NCBI GenBank assembly: GCA_046297695.1
Contig: JBKBHF010000002.1
Span: 62,001-126,000 of the forward strand
DNA: 64,000 nucleotides
Source: Permianibacter sp046297695
GTDB taxonomy: Bacteria; Pseudomonadota; Gammaproteobacteria; Enterobacterales; Permianibacteraceae
Direction: 5' to 3'
In this document: positions 53,167-61,511 of the stretch, in pieces
How the letters are laid out: each line of letters starts with the position of its first letter
Position numbering within the stretch: position 1 is the stretch's first letter
The notes under the pieces: model-generated
The model's database searches: none
What the model was told of the DNA's origin: nothing
Seen by the model: only the letters and a program-made list of their open reading frames with translations
Program-made: the position numbers and the translations under genes

Positions 53167-53220
53167 TCAGGCGCTATGCTCTTGCATGGCCTGCAGTCAT
53201 TCATTTTGGAGCGGTTTGTC

Positions 53221-53733
53221 ATGAGTCAACGTCGTGCATTGCTTGCCACCGGCCTGTTGTTGTTGCTGTTCATCAGCGGTGTTGTGGTCAGCAGCGTGCA
53301 AGCCGAAGAGCGCAAGGGCCCGGCACCGGATTTCACGCTGAAAAATCGTGCTGGCGGCAATGTCCGCCTGGCCGATCTGCGCGGCGAAGTGGTGATGATC
53401 AATTTCTGGGCGTCCTGGTGCGGCCCGTGCCGGCAGGAAATGCCGTTGCTCGAAGACATCTACCAGCGCTACAAGGATCTCGGCTTCACCGTGCTGGGCG
53501 TCAATGTCGACAACGATCCCAAACTCGCCGACAAGCTGCTGAAAGACGTTCCGGTGTCGTTCCCGGTGCTGCTCGATACCGAGAACAAGCTCAGCGAGAT
53601 GTATCAGGTAGATGCCATGCCAAGCACGATCATGGTCGATCGCAACGGCAACATGCGTTACCTGCATCGTGGCTACAAGCCGGGCTACGAACTGAAATAC
53701 GAAGAGCAGATCAAAACCCTGGTGCGTGAATAA
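53221..53733 (+). CDS. TlpA-like periplasmic thiol-disulfide protein
   Basis: A 170-residue thioredoxin-fold protein with a signal/anchor helix (about 8-28), the active site WCGPC (66-70), and the cis-Pro segment DAMPSTIMVD. TlpA/ResA-type proteins reduce or isomerise disulfides in the periplasm, often on apocytochromes before heme attachment. ATG 53221 is preferred over an upstream start at 53176 because the signal helix then is terminal. Its stop overlaps the DUF4266 start by one base (TAATG). The neighbouring CXXCH proteins and the Cys-Gly-Cys tail of the next protein are possible targets. Confidence 0.9.
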   Translation: MSQRRALLATGLLLLLFISGVVVSSVQAEERKGPAPDFTLKNRAGGNVRLADLRGEVVMINFWASWCGPCRQEMPLLEDIYQRYKDLGFTVLGVNVDNDPKLADKLLKDVPVSFPVLLDTENKLSEMYQVDAMPSTIMVDRNGNMRYLHRGYKPGYELKYEEQIKTLVRE

Positions 53734-53972
53734 TGAGCTCACTCTCCCCCCGCAACGGCGCTCGCCTGTTGCTACTGGCTAGCACGCTGGCGCTGGCAGG
53801 CTGCAGCGTGGAGCCTTGGCTCAAGCCATACGAACGCCAGAACCTCGCCGACCCGGTCATGGCGTTCGAGCGCGACGCGGTGCAGACCGCATACATGCAC
53901 CACGTTTTCCAGGCACGCGAAGGTGCTCGTGGCGCGGAAGGTGGCGGTGGTGGTGGCTGTGGCTGTAATTAA
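53733..53972 (+). CDS. DUF4266 lipoprotein with Gly-rich CGC tail
   Basis: A 79-residue lipoprotein (lipobox LAGC, Cys24) with the DUF4266 core WLKPYERQNLADPVMAFERD and an extreme C-terminus of Gly6-Cys-Gly-Cys-Asn. The family has no known function but is regularly encoded between a TlpA-like protein and a DUF3570 protein, as here. The flexible Gly run with two cysteines suggests a metal- or disulfide-carrying tail that the TlpA neighbour could act on. Its 3' end overlaps the DUF3570 start region. Confidence 0.88.
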   Translation: MSSLSPRNGARLLLLASTLALAGCSVEPWLKPYERQNLADPVMAFERDAVQTAYMHHVFQAREGARGAEGGGGGGCGCN

Positions 53973-55134
53973 GCAATCCGCGCGTGCGCTGTTGACGCTG
54001 CTTGCTGTGCTCGCGCTGGTGCACGGGCGCGAAGCAACTGCCGGCGTGCTGCCGGAAGAACGCAGCGACATCATGTACCACTCCTACCAGGGCGGCGGCA
54101 TGGACATCACCGGCCCGAGTGTGCTGGTGCGGAAAAATTTCCTGGAAAAGGTTTCGATCAGCGCCAACTACTACGTCGACAACGTCAGCGCGGCATCGGT
54201 TGACGTCGAATCCTATGCCAGTCCGTACACGGAAGAACGCAAGGAAGCATCGGTCGGTGTGGATTATCTGCACAACAAGACCACGATGAGCTTTGGCCAC
54301 ACCACCAGCGAGGAAAGCGATTACGACGCCAAAACCACCTTTTTCGGCATCAGCCAGGATTTCTTCGGCGATCTGACCACCATTTCGCTCGGCTACGCCT
54401 TGGGCGATGACGAAGTCCGCCGCAACAACTATCAAGACGGCAGCTTGCTCAGTTCCGATCCGGTCGGAACGGTTGATCGGCAAAATTATCGGTTGAGCCT
54501 GAGCCAGGTACTGACCAAAAACCTGATCGCCAGTCTCGGCTTCGAAACGATTACCGATGAAGGTTTCCTCAATAACCCCTATCGGCAAGTGCGTTACCTG
54601 TCGGATTCGGGTGTCGGCACGCAAGCCGAAGTCTATCCAAACACCCGCACCTCCGATGCCGCCGCCCTGCGCGCCATGTATTACCTGCCGTGGCGAGCCT
54701 CCTTGCGCGGTGAGTACCGGAGTTTTGCTGATACCTGGGGTATTGAGGCACGCAGCATGGAGCTGCGCTACGTCCACCCGTGGAACGACAAGCTGAGCCT
54801 GGAAGTCAAACTCCGGCAGTACGAGCAAACGGCGGCCGACTTCTATAGTGATCTGTTCCCACGTCAGGACGCCCAGAATTTCCTCGCCCGCGACAAGGAA
54901 CTGGCGACGTTCAGCAATTGGACGGCCGGCATCGGCGGCAGCTACACGTGGTCCTACCCCGGCAGCGCGGTGGAGCAGCTGAAATTCAGTCTGTTTGTTG
55001 ATCACATGGAGTTTAACTACGACGACTTCCGCGACATCCCTACCGGTCGAGAGCTTGGCACTGGAGATGGCAACGAACCGTTTTACAGTTTCAGTGCCGA
55101 CGTATTTCGCCTGTTCCTGACCGTGACGTACTGA
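53947..55134 (+). CDS. DUF3570 outer-membrane protein
   Basis: About 395 residues: a Val/Ala-rich signal region, then VLPEERSDIMYHSYQGGGMDITGPSVLVRK as the DUF3570 signature segment and a long alternating beta pattern that ends in Tyr (FRLFLTVTY), consistent with a large barrel. It is the third member of the TlpA-DUF4266-DUF3570 set. The start lies inside the Gly-codon repeat of DUF4266; several GTG codons are possible (53923 to 53959), and 53947 is chosen because GGAAG lies 6 nt before it. In some genomes the set also includes an ApbE flavin transferase; none is seen here. Confidence 0.82.
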   Translation: MVVAVAVIKQSARALLTLLAVLALVHGREATAGVLPEERSDIMYHSYQGGGMDITGPSVLVRKNFLEKVSISANYYVDNVSAASVDVESYASPYTEERKEASVGVDYLHNKTTMSFGHTTSEESDYDAKTTFFGISQDFFGDLTTISLGYALGDDEVRRNNYQDGSLLSSDPVGTVDRQNYRLSLSQVLTKNLIASLGFETITDEGFLNNPYRQVRYLSDSGVGTQAEVYPNTRTSDAAALRAMYYLPWRASLRGEYRSFADTWGIEARSMELRYVHPWNDKLSLEVKLRQYEQTAADFYSDLFPRQDAQNFLARDKELATFSNWTAGIGGSYTWSYPGSAVEQLKFSLFVDHMEFNYDDFRDIPTGRELGTGDGNEPFYSFSADVFRLFLTVTY

Positions 55135-55165
55135 GTTACAAAGCCCGACACGGGTCTGCTTTCTG

Positions 55166-55202
55166 AACGCCCGCGCAGCCGCTATGCTGCGCGGGCGTTT
55201 TT
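55166..55202 (+). terminator. Rho-independent terminator after the DUF3570 gene
   Basis: AACGCCCGCGCAG and CTGCGCGGGCGTT are perfect 13-bp arms with an 8-base loop, followed by five or six T. It closes the plus-strand envelope gene set and separates it from the ABC transporter. Confidence 0.9.
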
Positions 55203-55250
55203 GCTGTTGACGCTGGCACCGCCAGCGTTCTGCACAGGGAGTGGTTGTCC

Positions 55251-56180
55251 GTGAGTCTGTTGTCTGTCGTTGGCGTACACAAGCAGTACGCCACTACCCA
55301 TGCCGTCAATGACGTCAATTTCGACGTCAATGCCGGCGAGATCTTTGCCTTGCTCGGGCCGAATGGCGCCGGCAAGACCAGCACGGTCCGGATGCTGATC
55401 GGTTTGACTGAACCGGATCGCGGCGAGATCCGCTACCAATCCGCAGACGGTGAGCGCGACCGCATCAGTGCGGCCGAGCTTGGCTATCTGCCGGAAGAGC
55501 GTGGCCTGTATCAGGACCAGAAAATCCTTGATGTGCTGATCTATCTCGCCCAGCTGCGTGGCGTTCGCCGACGCGAGGCACGCATAGCGGCATTGCCATG
55601 GCTGGAGCGCTTCGGCCTTGCTGATCGGCAAAAGGAAAAAGTGTCGGCCTTGTCGAAAGGCAACCAGCAGAAAATTCAGTTGATCGCCGCCCTGCAACAC
55701 CGGCCGCGGATCGTCGTGCTGGATGAACCGTTCTCCGGTCTTGACCCCATCAATCAGGAAATGGTGCTGGAGTTGCTGCGTGAGCTGCGCAGCCAGGGCA
55801 CCACCATTCTGCTGTCCGCGCACCAGATGGCCTTGGTCGAACGCCTGGCTGATCGCATTCTGTTGATGAACCGAGGCCGCCGCGTGTTGTTCGGCAGCAT
55901 GGCGGAATTGCGCGCCAGTTCGGGGCTGAGCCTCAGCTTGCGGCTCGAATATGCCGCTGCCGCACCGGCACCGGAGAGCCTGCGCCAGCCCGGCGTGGCC
56001 GATGTGATCGTCGACGGCGAACAGCGCCGCCAATTGATCCTGCGCCACGATGCCGAACTCAACCCGCTGCTGCGCGAACTCGGCAATGGTGCTTCGTTGC
56101 GCAGCATTCACAGTGAGGCCATCGGTCTGCACGAAATTTATCTGCGTGCCGTCGGCAACCCGTATCAGGAGACGCCGTGA
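55251..56180 (+). CDS. ABC exporter ATP-binding protein (NatA-like)
   Basis: A 309-residue ATPase with Walker A GPNGAGKT (36-43), Q-loop region, signature LSKGNQQK (134-141), Walker B IVVLDEP (154-160) and the SAHQM switch His. The C-terminal about 80 residues match the extension of NatA/CcmA-type exporters. GTG 55251 is chosen for AGGGAG 9 nt upstream; TTG 55245 is too close. The stop overlaps the permease start (TGATG). Together the pair forms an ABC-2 exporter of NatAB type, usually linked to Na+ or drug efflux; the substrate is unknown. Confidence 0.93.
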   Translation: MSLLSVVGVHKQYATTHAVNDVNFDVNAGEIFALLGPNGAGKTSTVRMLIGLTEPDRGEIRYQSADGERDRISAAELGYLPEERGLYQDQKILDVLIYLAQLRGVRRREARIAALPWLERFGLADRQKEKVSALSKGNQQKIQLIAALQHRPRIVVLDEPFSGLDPINQEMVLELLRELRSQGTTILLSAHQMALVERLADRILLMNRGRRVLFGSMAELRASSGLSLSLRLEYAAAAPAPESLRQPGVADVIVDGEQRRQLILRHDAELNPLLRELGNGASLRSIHSEAIGLHEIYLRAVGNPYQETP

Positions 56181-57400
56181 TGTCGCCAAAGCACAGCACC
56201 GGTAGCCAGGCCGTCAGCCTCTGGACAGTCGCCCGGTTTGAATTCCTGCGCTATTTCAAATGGAAGCATGAGCTGATCAACCTCGGCATTCTGGTGCTGC
56301 TCACCCTGCTGATCCAAGGCGGCGGCGCCATGATGCAATGGGCAAAATCGCGCGAGAGTTATGAAGTCGCGGTCATCGATGCCCGCCAGTTGCCACTGGA
56401 ATACGGCGGCGACGGCCGCCTGACCTTGCTGCGTGCCGACGAGCGTGAGCGCGATGCGCGCGCAGCCGATGTCGATGCAGGCCGGCTCGCCGGCTTGCTC
56501 GAGATCAGCGCCGACAACAGCGCCACGTTGCTGGTCAACCGTGAGCCGACCTGGCGCAACGAACTGGACAACCAGCTCAAAGCCGCACGGCTGCAACAGG
56601 AGCTGACCACACGCGGCATCGCCAAAAGCGATTTCGAACAATGGCAAAAGCCGCTTCAGGTCAAACAGGAATACAGCCCGAACGCCCGCAAGCCGGCCAG
56701 CGGCGGCAGCCGCGCCATTGCCACCGCGCTGACCATTTTCTCGCTAATGGGTGTGATGACCTGCTTTGCCTATTTCTTTGTCAGCATCACCTCGGAGAAG
56801 CAGCAGCGGGTCAGTGAGTTGGTGGTATCGGCGATTCCGTATCAAACCTGGATCGACGGCAAGCTGCTCGGTTTGACCGGCCATGGCCTGAAAACCATGC
56901 TGACCTGGTGTTTGTACGGCTGGCTCGGCCTGCTGGCCCTCGCCCGCTTCAGCGATGGCAGCAATGACATGCTGGCGGCCGTGTCATGGTCGGTGGTGAT
57001 CGTGGCATTGCTGTTCGCGCTAGGCGGCATGCTGTTCTGGAACACCGTCATGGCCGCCATCGCCGCGTCGATTGACGATCCCAACAGCTCGACCCGCGGC
57101 TCGCTGATGTTCCTGCCGATGCTGTTCTTCATGATCGTATTTCCGGGCCTCGATTCGCCGGAAAACGTCGTCATGCAAGTGCTGTCGTGGTTGCCGTTCT
57201 CATCCATGGCCGCAATGCCGGCCCGGCTCGCGCACGGCATCGTGCCGTGGTGGCAGGTGATCGGCTCGTTCCTGAGCCTGATCGCCTGCATCCTGTTGCT
57301 GCGCCGTTATGCCAGCCGCATTTTCCGCGCCGGCATGCTGTTCTACGGCAAGGAAGCGAGCTGGAAGGAAATCTGGCAGTGGGCCCGGCAAGCCGACTGA
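56180..57400 (+). CDS. ABC-2 type permease (NatB-like)
   Basis: A 406-residue membrane protein with one N-terminal helix (about 33-52), a large periplasmic region (about 55-185) and five or six C-terminal helices (about 190-385). The segment FVSITSEKQQRVSELVVSAI is the ABC-2/NatB coupling motif. It forms the channel for the preceding ATPase and is coupled to it by a one-base TGATG overlap; GTG 56177 would also be possible. Confidence 0.92.
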   Translation: MSPKHSTGSQAVSLWTVARFEFLRYFKWKHELINLGILVLLTLLIQGGGAMMQWAKSRESYEVAVIDARQLPLEYGGDGRLTLLRADERERDARAADVDAGRLAGLLEISADNSATLLVNREPTWRNELDNQLKAARLQQELTTRGIAKSDFEQWQKPLQVKQEYSPNARKPASGGSRAIATALTIFSLMGVMTCFAYFFVSITSEKQQRVSELVVSAIPYQTWIDGKLLGLTGHGLKTMLTWCLYGWLGLLALARFSDGSNDMLAAVSWSVVIVALLFALGGMLFWNTVMAAIAASIDDPNSSTRGSLMFLPMLFFMIVFPGLDSPENVVMQVLSWLPFSSMAAMPARLAHGIVPWWQVIGSFLSLIACILLLRRYASRIFRAGMLFYGKEASWKEIWQWARQAD

Positions 57401-57424
57401 TCGTCCGCACAATTGAGTGGTCCC

Positions 57425-57454
57425 GCCGGCGTGCACATGCACATGCACGCCGGC
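57425..57454. repeat. Strong 11-bp hairpin between natB-like and herA-like genes
   Basis: GCCGGCGTGCA and TGCACGCCGGC are perfect arms with the loop CATGCACA, itself a TGCACA-type repeat. No T-tract follows. It lies 24 bp after the permease stop and 60 bp before the next ATG, so it may attenuate read-through or mark the transcript end. Confidence 0.5.
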
Positions 57455-57514
57455 TGCCATGAGCACGTCGCACTGGCATAATCGGCGACAGTCTTCCGCA
57501 ACCGGATAACGCTG

Positions 57515-59074
57515 ATGGCCGACCCCATGTTGATTGCCCGCAGTGGCAACAAAGATTGCGCATTGTTGCCCGCCCTGACCAACCGCCATGGTCTCATCAC
57601 CGGCGCCACCGGCACCGGCAAAACCGTAACCTTGCAAGTCATCACCGAGCAACTGGCAGCGGCCGGCGTACCGGTCTTTCTGGCTGATGTCAAAGGCGAT
57701 CTGTCCGGGCTTGGTGCCCCTGGCCAACGCTCGGAAAAGTTCGACAAACGGCTGGCCATGCTCGGCATCACGGATTGGCAACCGGCGGCATTCAGCCTGC
57801 AGTTCTGGGATGTGTTTGGTGAACAAGGCCATCCGCTGCGCGCCACCATCTCCGATCTCGGACCGCTGTTGCTGGGCCGGCTGCTGAATCTGAACGAAAC
57901 CCAGCAAGGTGTGCTGCAACTGGTGTTCAAGATTGCCGACGATGACGGCCTGCTGCTGCTCGATCTGAAAGATCTGCGCGCGATGGTGCAGTTCGTTGGC
58001 GAGAATGCCCGCGAGTACACGACCGAGTACGGCAATATTTCGGCTGCCTCGATCGGTGCCATTCAACGCGGCTTGCTGACGCTGGAAGAGCAAGGCGGTG
58101 ACAAATTCTTCGGCGAACCGATGCTCAACATTGCCGATCTGATGCAGACCGATGCCCAAGGTCGCGGCGTGGTCAACATTCTGGCTGCCGACAAGCTGTT
58201 CAATTCGCCGCGCCTGTACGCCACCACGCTGCTCTGGCTGCTGGCCGAACTGTTCGAAAACCTGCCAGAAGTCGGCGACCGCGACAAACCGAAACTGGTG
58301 TTTTTCTTTGATGAAGCCCACTTGCTGTTCAAGGATGCACCGGATGCCCTGCTGGAGAAAATCGAACAGGTTGTCCGCTTGATCCGTTCGAAAGGTGTCG
58401 GTGTTTATTTTGTCAGCCAAAACCCGCTCGATCTGCCGGACACCGTATTGGGCCAGCTCGGCAACCGCGTCCAACATGCGCTGCGTGCGTTCACACCGCG
58501 CGATCAGAAAGCAGTGAAAGCGGCCGCGGAAACCCTGCCGCAGAACCCGCAAGTTGACACCGAAACCGCCATCACCGAGCTCGGTGTCGGCGAAGCCCTG
58601 GTCAGCTTCCTCGATGAGAAAGGCCGGCCGACGCCAGTCGAGCGCGCCTTCATCCTGCCGCCGTCATCGCGGATCGGGCCGATGCAAGCCAACGAGCGGC
58701 AAGCCGCGATCACCGGCTCGCTCGTCTACGGCCAATACGAGCAGACGCTGGATCGGCAATCGGCTTACGAGCACTTGAAACAGCGCGCCGCTGACAATAA
58801 CGGGGTAGCAGCAAACGGCCGTCGTTCGGCAAGCACCACGTCGCCCCATGCCGATGCCGACGTCCGTATTCCGGCACCGCGCATTCCGACACCACGCACA
58901 ACAACGCGGCAACCGGAGGCCGAAGAGCCCGCCGAAAAGCCGACTCGCACGCGCGAAACGGCAGCCGAAGCCTTTGCCAAGAGCGCGGCGCGCGCCATCG
59001 GCTCTGAGCTCGGCCGACGGGTGCTGCGTGGCCTGCTCGGTTCCATGCTGGGCGGCAAGAAAGGCCTGTTCTAA
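57515..59074 (+). CDS. HerA-like DUF853 ATPase
   Basis: A 519-residue P-loop protein of the DUF853/HerA-FtsK group: Walker A GATGTGKT (30-37), FLADVKGDLSGL, Walker B LVFFFDEAHLLF (about 265), and a sensor segment VYFVSQNPLDLPD. A C-terminal Pro/Thr/Arg-rich linker (about 420-475) is followed by a short amphipathic end (RRVLRGLLGSMLGG). Related proteins are hexameric DNA pumps; for DUF853 itself (E. coli YjgR type) the role is unclear. It is followed by its own terminator. Confidence 0.9.
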   Translation: MADPMLIARSGNKDCALLPALTNRHGLITGATGTGKTVTLQVITEQLAAAGVPVFLADVKGDLSGLGAPGQRSEKFDKRLAMLGITDWQPAAFSLQFWDVFGEQGHPLRATISDLGPLLLGRLLNLNETQQGVLQLVFKIADDDGLLLLDLKDLRAMVQFVGENAREYTTEYGNISAASIGAIQRGLLTLEEQGGDKFFGEPMLNIADLMQTDAQGRGVVNILAADKLFNSPRLYATTLLWLLAELFENLPEVGDRDKPKLVFFFDEAHLLFKDAPDALLEKIEQVVRLIRSKGVGVYFVSQNPLDLPDTVLGQLGNRVQHALRAFTPRDQKAVKAAAETLPQNPQVDTETAITELGVGEALVSFLDEKGRPTPVERAFILPPSSRIGPMQANERQAAITGSLVYGQYEQTLDRQSAYEHLKQRAADNNGVAANGRRSASTTSPHADADVRIPAPRIPTPRTTTRQPEAEEPAEKPTRTRETAAEAFAKSAARAIGSELGRRVLRGLLGSMLGGKKGLF

Positions 59075-59393
59075 GCCGCCAGTCAAACGCCCGCCGCCCT
59101 GAAAACGCTGCCTGTTCCGGCAGCGTTTTTCATTTCTGACTCGCGGTCAGCTTTCGTTTACCGCGAGCACGATGGCAGTCGCGACGCACAAGCTGTGCGC
59201 TGAATCGCACAACCAGAAGCGGCGCTGACAGGCAAACACTGCCGGTCATCCGATCTCGCGGTGCAGCTCGCACCGCCCTACACTGCGCCTGCTCATGGAC
59301 GAGCCGTCGTGGTTGTTACACGGTTATCCCGTACCCGCCTGTATCACGTCGTTCCGAAGCGCCTCTCACAACTCATGATCAAGGAGCTCAGGT
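59075..59393. other. 319-bp non-coding region before the secreted-protein pair
   Basis: It holds the terminator of the HerA-like gene (59102-59129), then about 260 bp without any convincing gene. Its last bases carry AAGGAG 11 nt before ATG 59394. A promoter for the secreted-protein pair must lie here, but no clear -35/-10 pair could be assigned. Confidence 0.5.
59102..59130 (+). terminator. Rho-independent terminator after the HerA-like gene
   Basis: AAAACGCTGCC and GGCAGCGTTTT are perfect 11-bp arms with the loop TGTTCC, ending in a T5 tract. Confidence 0.9.
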
Positions 59394-60224
59394 ATGGATA
59401 CCTGTAAAGGACTGCTTTTGCCTATCGCTTTGCTGGCTGCCAGCGCCGCTGTCAAAGCCCATCTGCCGGCGTTGCATTCGCCGGTCTCGGAACTGGCCCG
59501 TGACGCCGAACTGGTGGTGCAAGGCACCGTCATCGACGTGCAGTACGCCAACTCAGTCGAAGGCCTGCCGCACACCTTTGTTACCTATCAGATCGAGGAT
59601 GTACTGAAAGGTCAGTACGGCAGCAAAACGCTGACGCTGCGCTTCATTGGCGGCGTCAAACAAGACGGCGACAAGCTGCGCCGACTTGAAGTCTCGGGTG
59701 TGCCGGAGTTCGAAAAAGGCGCCACCGATGTATTGATGGTGCGCGGCAACGAACAGCGCATCTGCCCGCTGGTGCGCTGCGCCGAAGGCCGGTTCCGTCT
59801 TGATGCCGGTTATGTCAGCGACGGCGCCGGCAATACGCTCGGCCGCAATGACAAAGGCGAAGTCACCTTTGCGATCAACCCGAACAAAATGACCGCGCCG
59901 GAACAAACCGGTGATCACGGTCTGCCGGCCTCGGCCAAGGCAGAGCCCGCCAAGGTTGCGCCGTTTGATCCCGCCAGCTTTGTCGCGCACGTCCGCGACG
60001 TGGTTGCCAAACAACCGCAGGCCGCCGCTGTCGCCATTCAAAGTGCCGACCGCGCCAAACCGTTCCAGGGTCCGCGGGCAATGGCCGCTGCCGCGCCGAA
60101 AGAAACAGCCGTGATGCCAACCAGCCGCCAGCAGGGTTCCGCGTTTGATCAGTGGGAAGCCGAACAGCTGAAAGCCAATGGCGGTAACCCGGTCGTGGAC
60201 AGCAAGACGCAGCCGCGTCGCTGA
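59394..60224 (+). CDS. Secreted protein of unknown function paired with a metzincin
   Basis: 276 residues with a signal peptide (about 1-22, ending VKA). The mature N-terminal half (about 30-150) is a beta-rich domain (VSELARDAELVVQGTVIDVQ, YQIEDVLKGQYGSKTLTLRF) with two cysteines around ICPLVRC; the C-terminal half is Ala/Pro-rich and probably disordered. I do not recognise an enzymatic motif. It sits 78 bp before a secreted metalloprotease in the same direction and may be its partner, substrate or inhibitor. It may start after AAGGAG. Confidence 0.75.
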   Translation: MDTCKGLLLPIALLAASAAVKAHLPALHSPVSELARDAELVVQGTVIDVQYANSVEGLPHTFVTYQIEDVLKGQYGSKTLTLRFIGGVKQDGDKLRRLEVSGVPEFEKGATDVLMVRGNEQRICPLVRCAEGRFRLDAGYVSDGAGNTLGRNDKGEVTFAINPNKMTAPEQTGDHGLPASAKAEPAKVAPFDPASFVAHVRDVVAKQPQAAAVAIQSADRAKPFQGPRAMAAAAPKETAVMPTSRQQGSAFDQWEAEQLKANGGNPVVDSKTQPRR

Positions 60225-60302
60225 TTCCCAGCGCAAATACCTGCAATCGCTGACGACCGGATGTCGTCGGCTCGACAACCGATTTTGCACAGGAGTGGCA
60301 AG

Positions 60303-61394
60303 ATGAAATCGATACAGCTTTTGGGCGGCGTGGCGCTGCTCGGCCTGATCAGCAGTTTTTCGACTCGCACCGAAGCCGCCAGCTGGGATGTTTGCGGTGA
60401 TCAGAAAGTCACCTGGGATTCCAACAGCGTGACCTTGCGGTCATCGTCGGTCGGCTTTCCGGCTGGCAGCACTTGGCTGAGCGCGCTCAGCACGTCCATC
60501 AGCCGGGTCAATGAAAACCCGAGCCCGTTCAACTTCAGCCTGGTCAGCGGTGACACCAGCGTCGGCTTTGACAACGGCCAGAATGAAATCTGGTTCAGCG
60601 GCGACAGCGAATACAGCCCCGCCGTGACCTACACCTGGAAAACCTGCTACTGGCTGTTCGGCTATCACACCTCGATCGACGAAGCCGACATCATTTTCTA
60701 CAACGGCACCGCGTACACCACCAGCATGACGCCGACGGCCTTGTGGCCCTACGGTGGCAGCTCACGGCCATTCCAGACCACCGCGATTCATGAACTCGGC
60801 CATGCGCTCGGCCTGAACCATGTCAACACCGAGTACAACATCATGGGCCAGGACTGGACCCACATTCACGCCAACGGCAGCACCGCGCGCGCCTACTTTG
60901 GTGAAGACGCCGCCTCCGGCGCCGTTACCCTGTATGGCCTTGGCAGCGGTGAAGATGTGGCGCTGACGCAGTGGAAGCATCTCGGTGCCAGCGGCGAGTA
61001 CAGCACTCATGAGCGAACCAAGCTGTACAACACCAGCGGCGTTGAACTGTCGGGCACCGCTTTTGAAGGTGCGCGCCGGTATAACGTCAACAAAGGCCAG
61101 ACCGTACAGCTGGAATTGTCCGCCGAAAACAACGGCGCCAATACCCAAACGGCGTCGCTCGGCTTCTACGTGTCGACCAACAACCTCATCTCGACGGCTG
61201 ATACCTTGATCGGCACCGGTTCGTTGACCTTGAGCCGCGACGGCGTGCACACCTTCAAGGTGAACGTGGTGATTCCGAACAATCTCGTGTCCGGCACCAA
61301 CTACTGGCTGGGCGCAGTGATTGACCGGACCGGGGCCATCACCGAGTTCAGTGAGAGCAACAACGCCACCTACATTCCGATTCGCGTCAACTGA
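60303..61394 (+). CDS. Secreted matrixin-like metzincin metalloprotease with CARDB-like domain
   Basis: 363 residues: a signal peptide (about 1-26), a protease domain (about 27-215) with the zinc motif HELGHALGLNH (H163, E164, H167, H173) and the Met-turn YNIMG (M181), then a beta-sandwich resembling CARDB (about 255-363, with VQLELSAENNGANTQTASLG and SESNNATYIPIRV). No Cys-switch propeptide is evident. ATG 60303 is chosen for AGGAG upstream; an earlier in-frame ATG at 60261 would bury the signal peptide. Likely an extracellular protease of matrix or host proteins. Confidence 0.9.
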   Translation: MKSIQLLGGVALLGLISSFSTRTEAASWDVCGDQKVTWDSNSVTLRSSSVGFPAGSTWLSALSTSISRVNENPSPFNFSLVSGDTSVGFDNGQNEIWFSGDSEYSPAVTYTWKTCYWLFGYHTSIDEADIIFYNGTAYTTSMTPTALWPYGGSSRPFQTTAIHELGHALGLNHVNTEYNIMGQDWTHIHANGSTARAYFGEDAASGAVTLYGLGSGEDVALTQWKHLGASGEYSTHERTKLYNTSGVELSGTAFEGARRYNVNKGQTVQLELSAENNGANTQTASLGFYVSTNNLISTADTLIGTGSLTLSRDGVHTFKVNVVIPNNLVSGTNYWLGAVIDRTGAITEFSESNNATYIPIRVN

Positions 61395-61426
61395 TGCGAC
61401 AAACGGGAGCAATAAAAAGCAATAAG

Positions 61427-61454
61427 AAAGGGACGCTGAACGGCGTCCCTTTTT
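61427..61454. terminator. Rho-independent terminator after the metalloprotease
   Basis: AAAGGGACGC and GCGTCCCTTT are perfect 10-bp arms with a 6-base loop and a T5 tract; the A-rich left flank gives it some activity for the opposite strand too. It lies between the protease and the converging GNAT gene. Confidence 0.88.
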
Positions 61455-61511
61455 GTTGTTGCGGTAGCGGCGATAACCCGCTATGTGTTGCCGTGACAGC
61501 AATGCGCGTCG

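Noticed and set aside
53733..53972. DUF4266 protein as a RiPP precursor peptide
   Set aside because: The Gly/Cys tail is suggestive, but the protein has a lipobox and family core, and no modification enzyme of RiPP type is adjacent.
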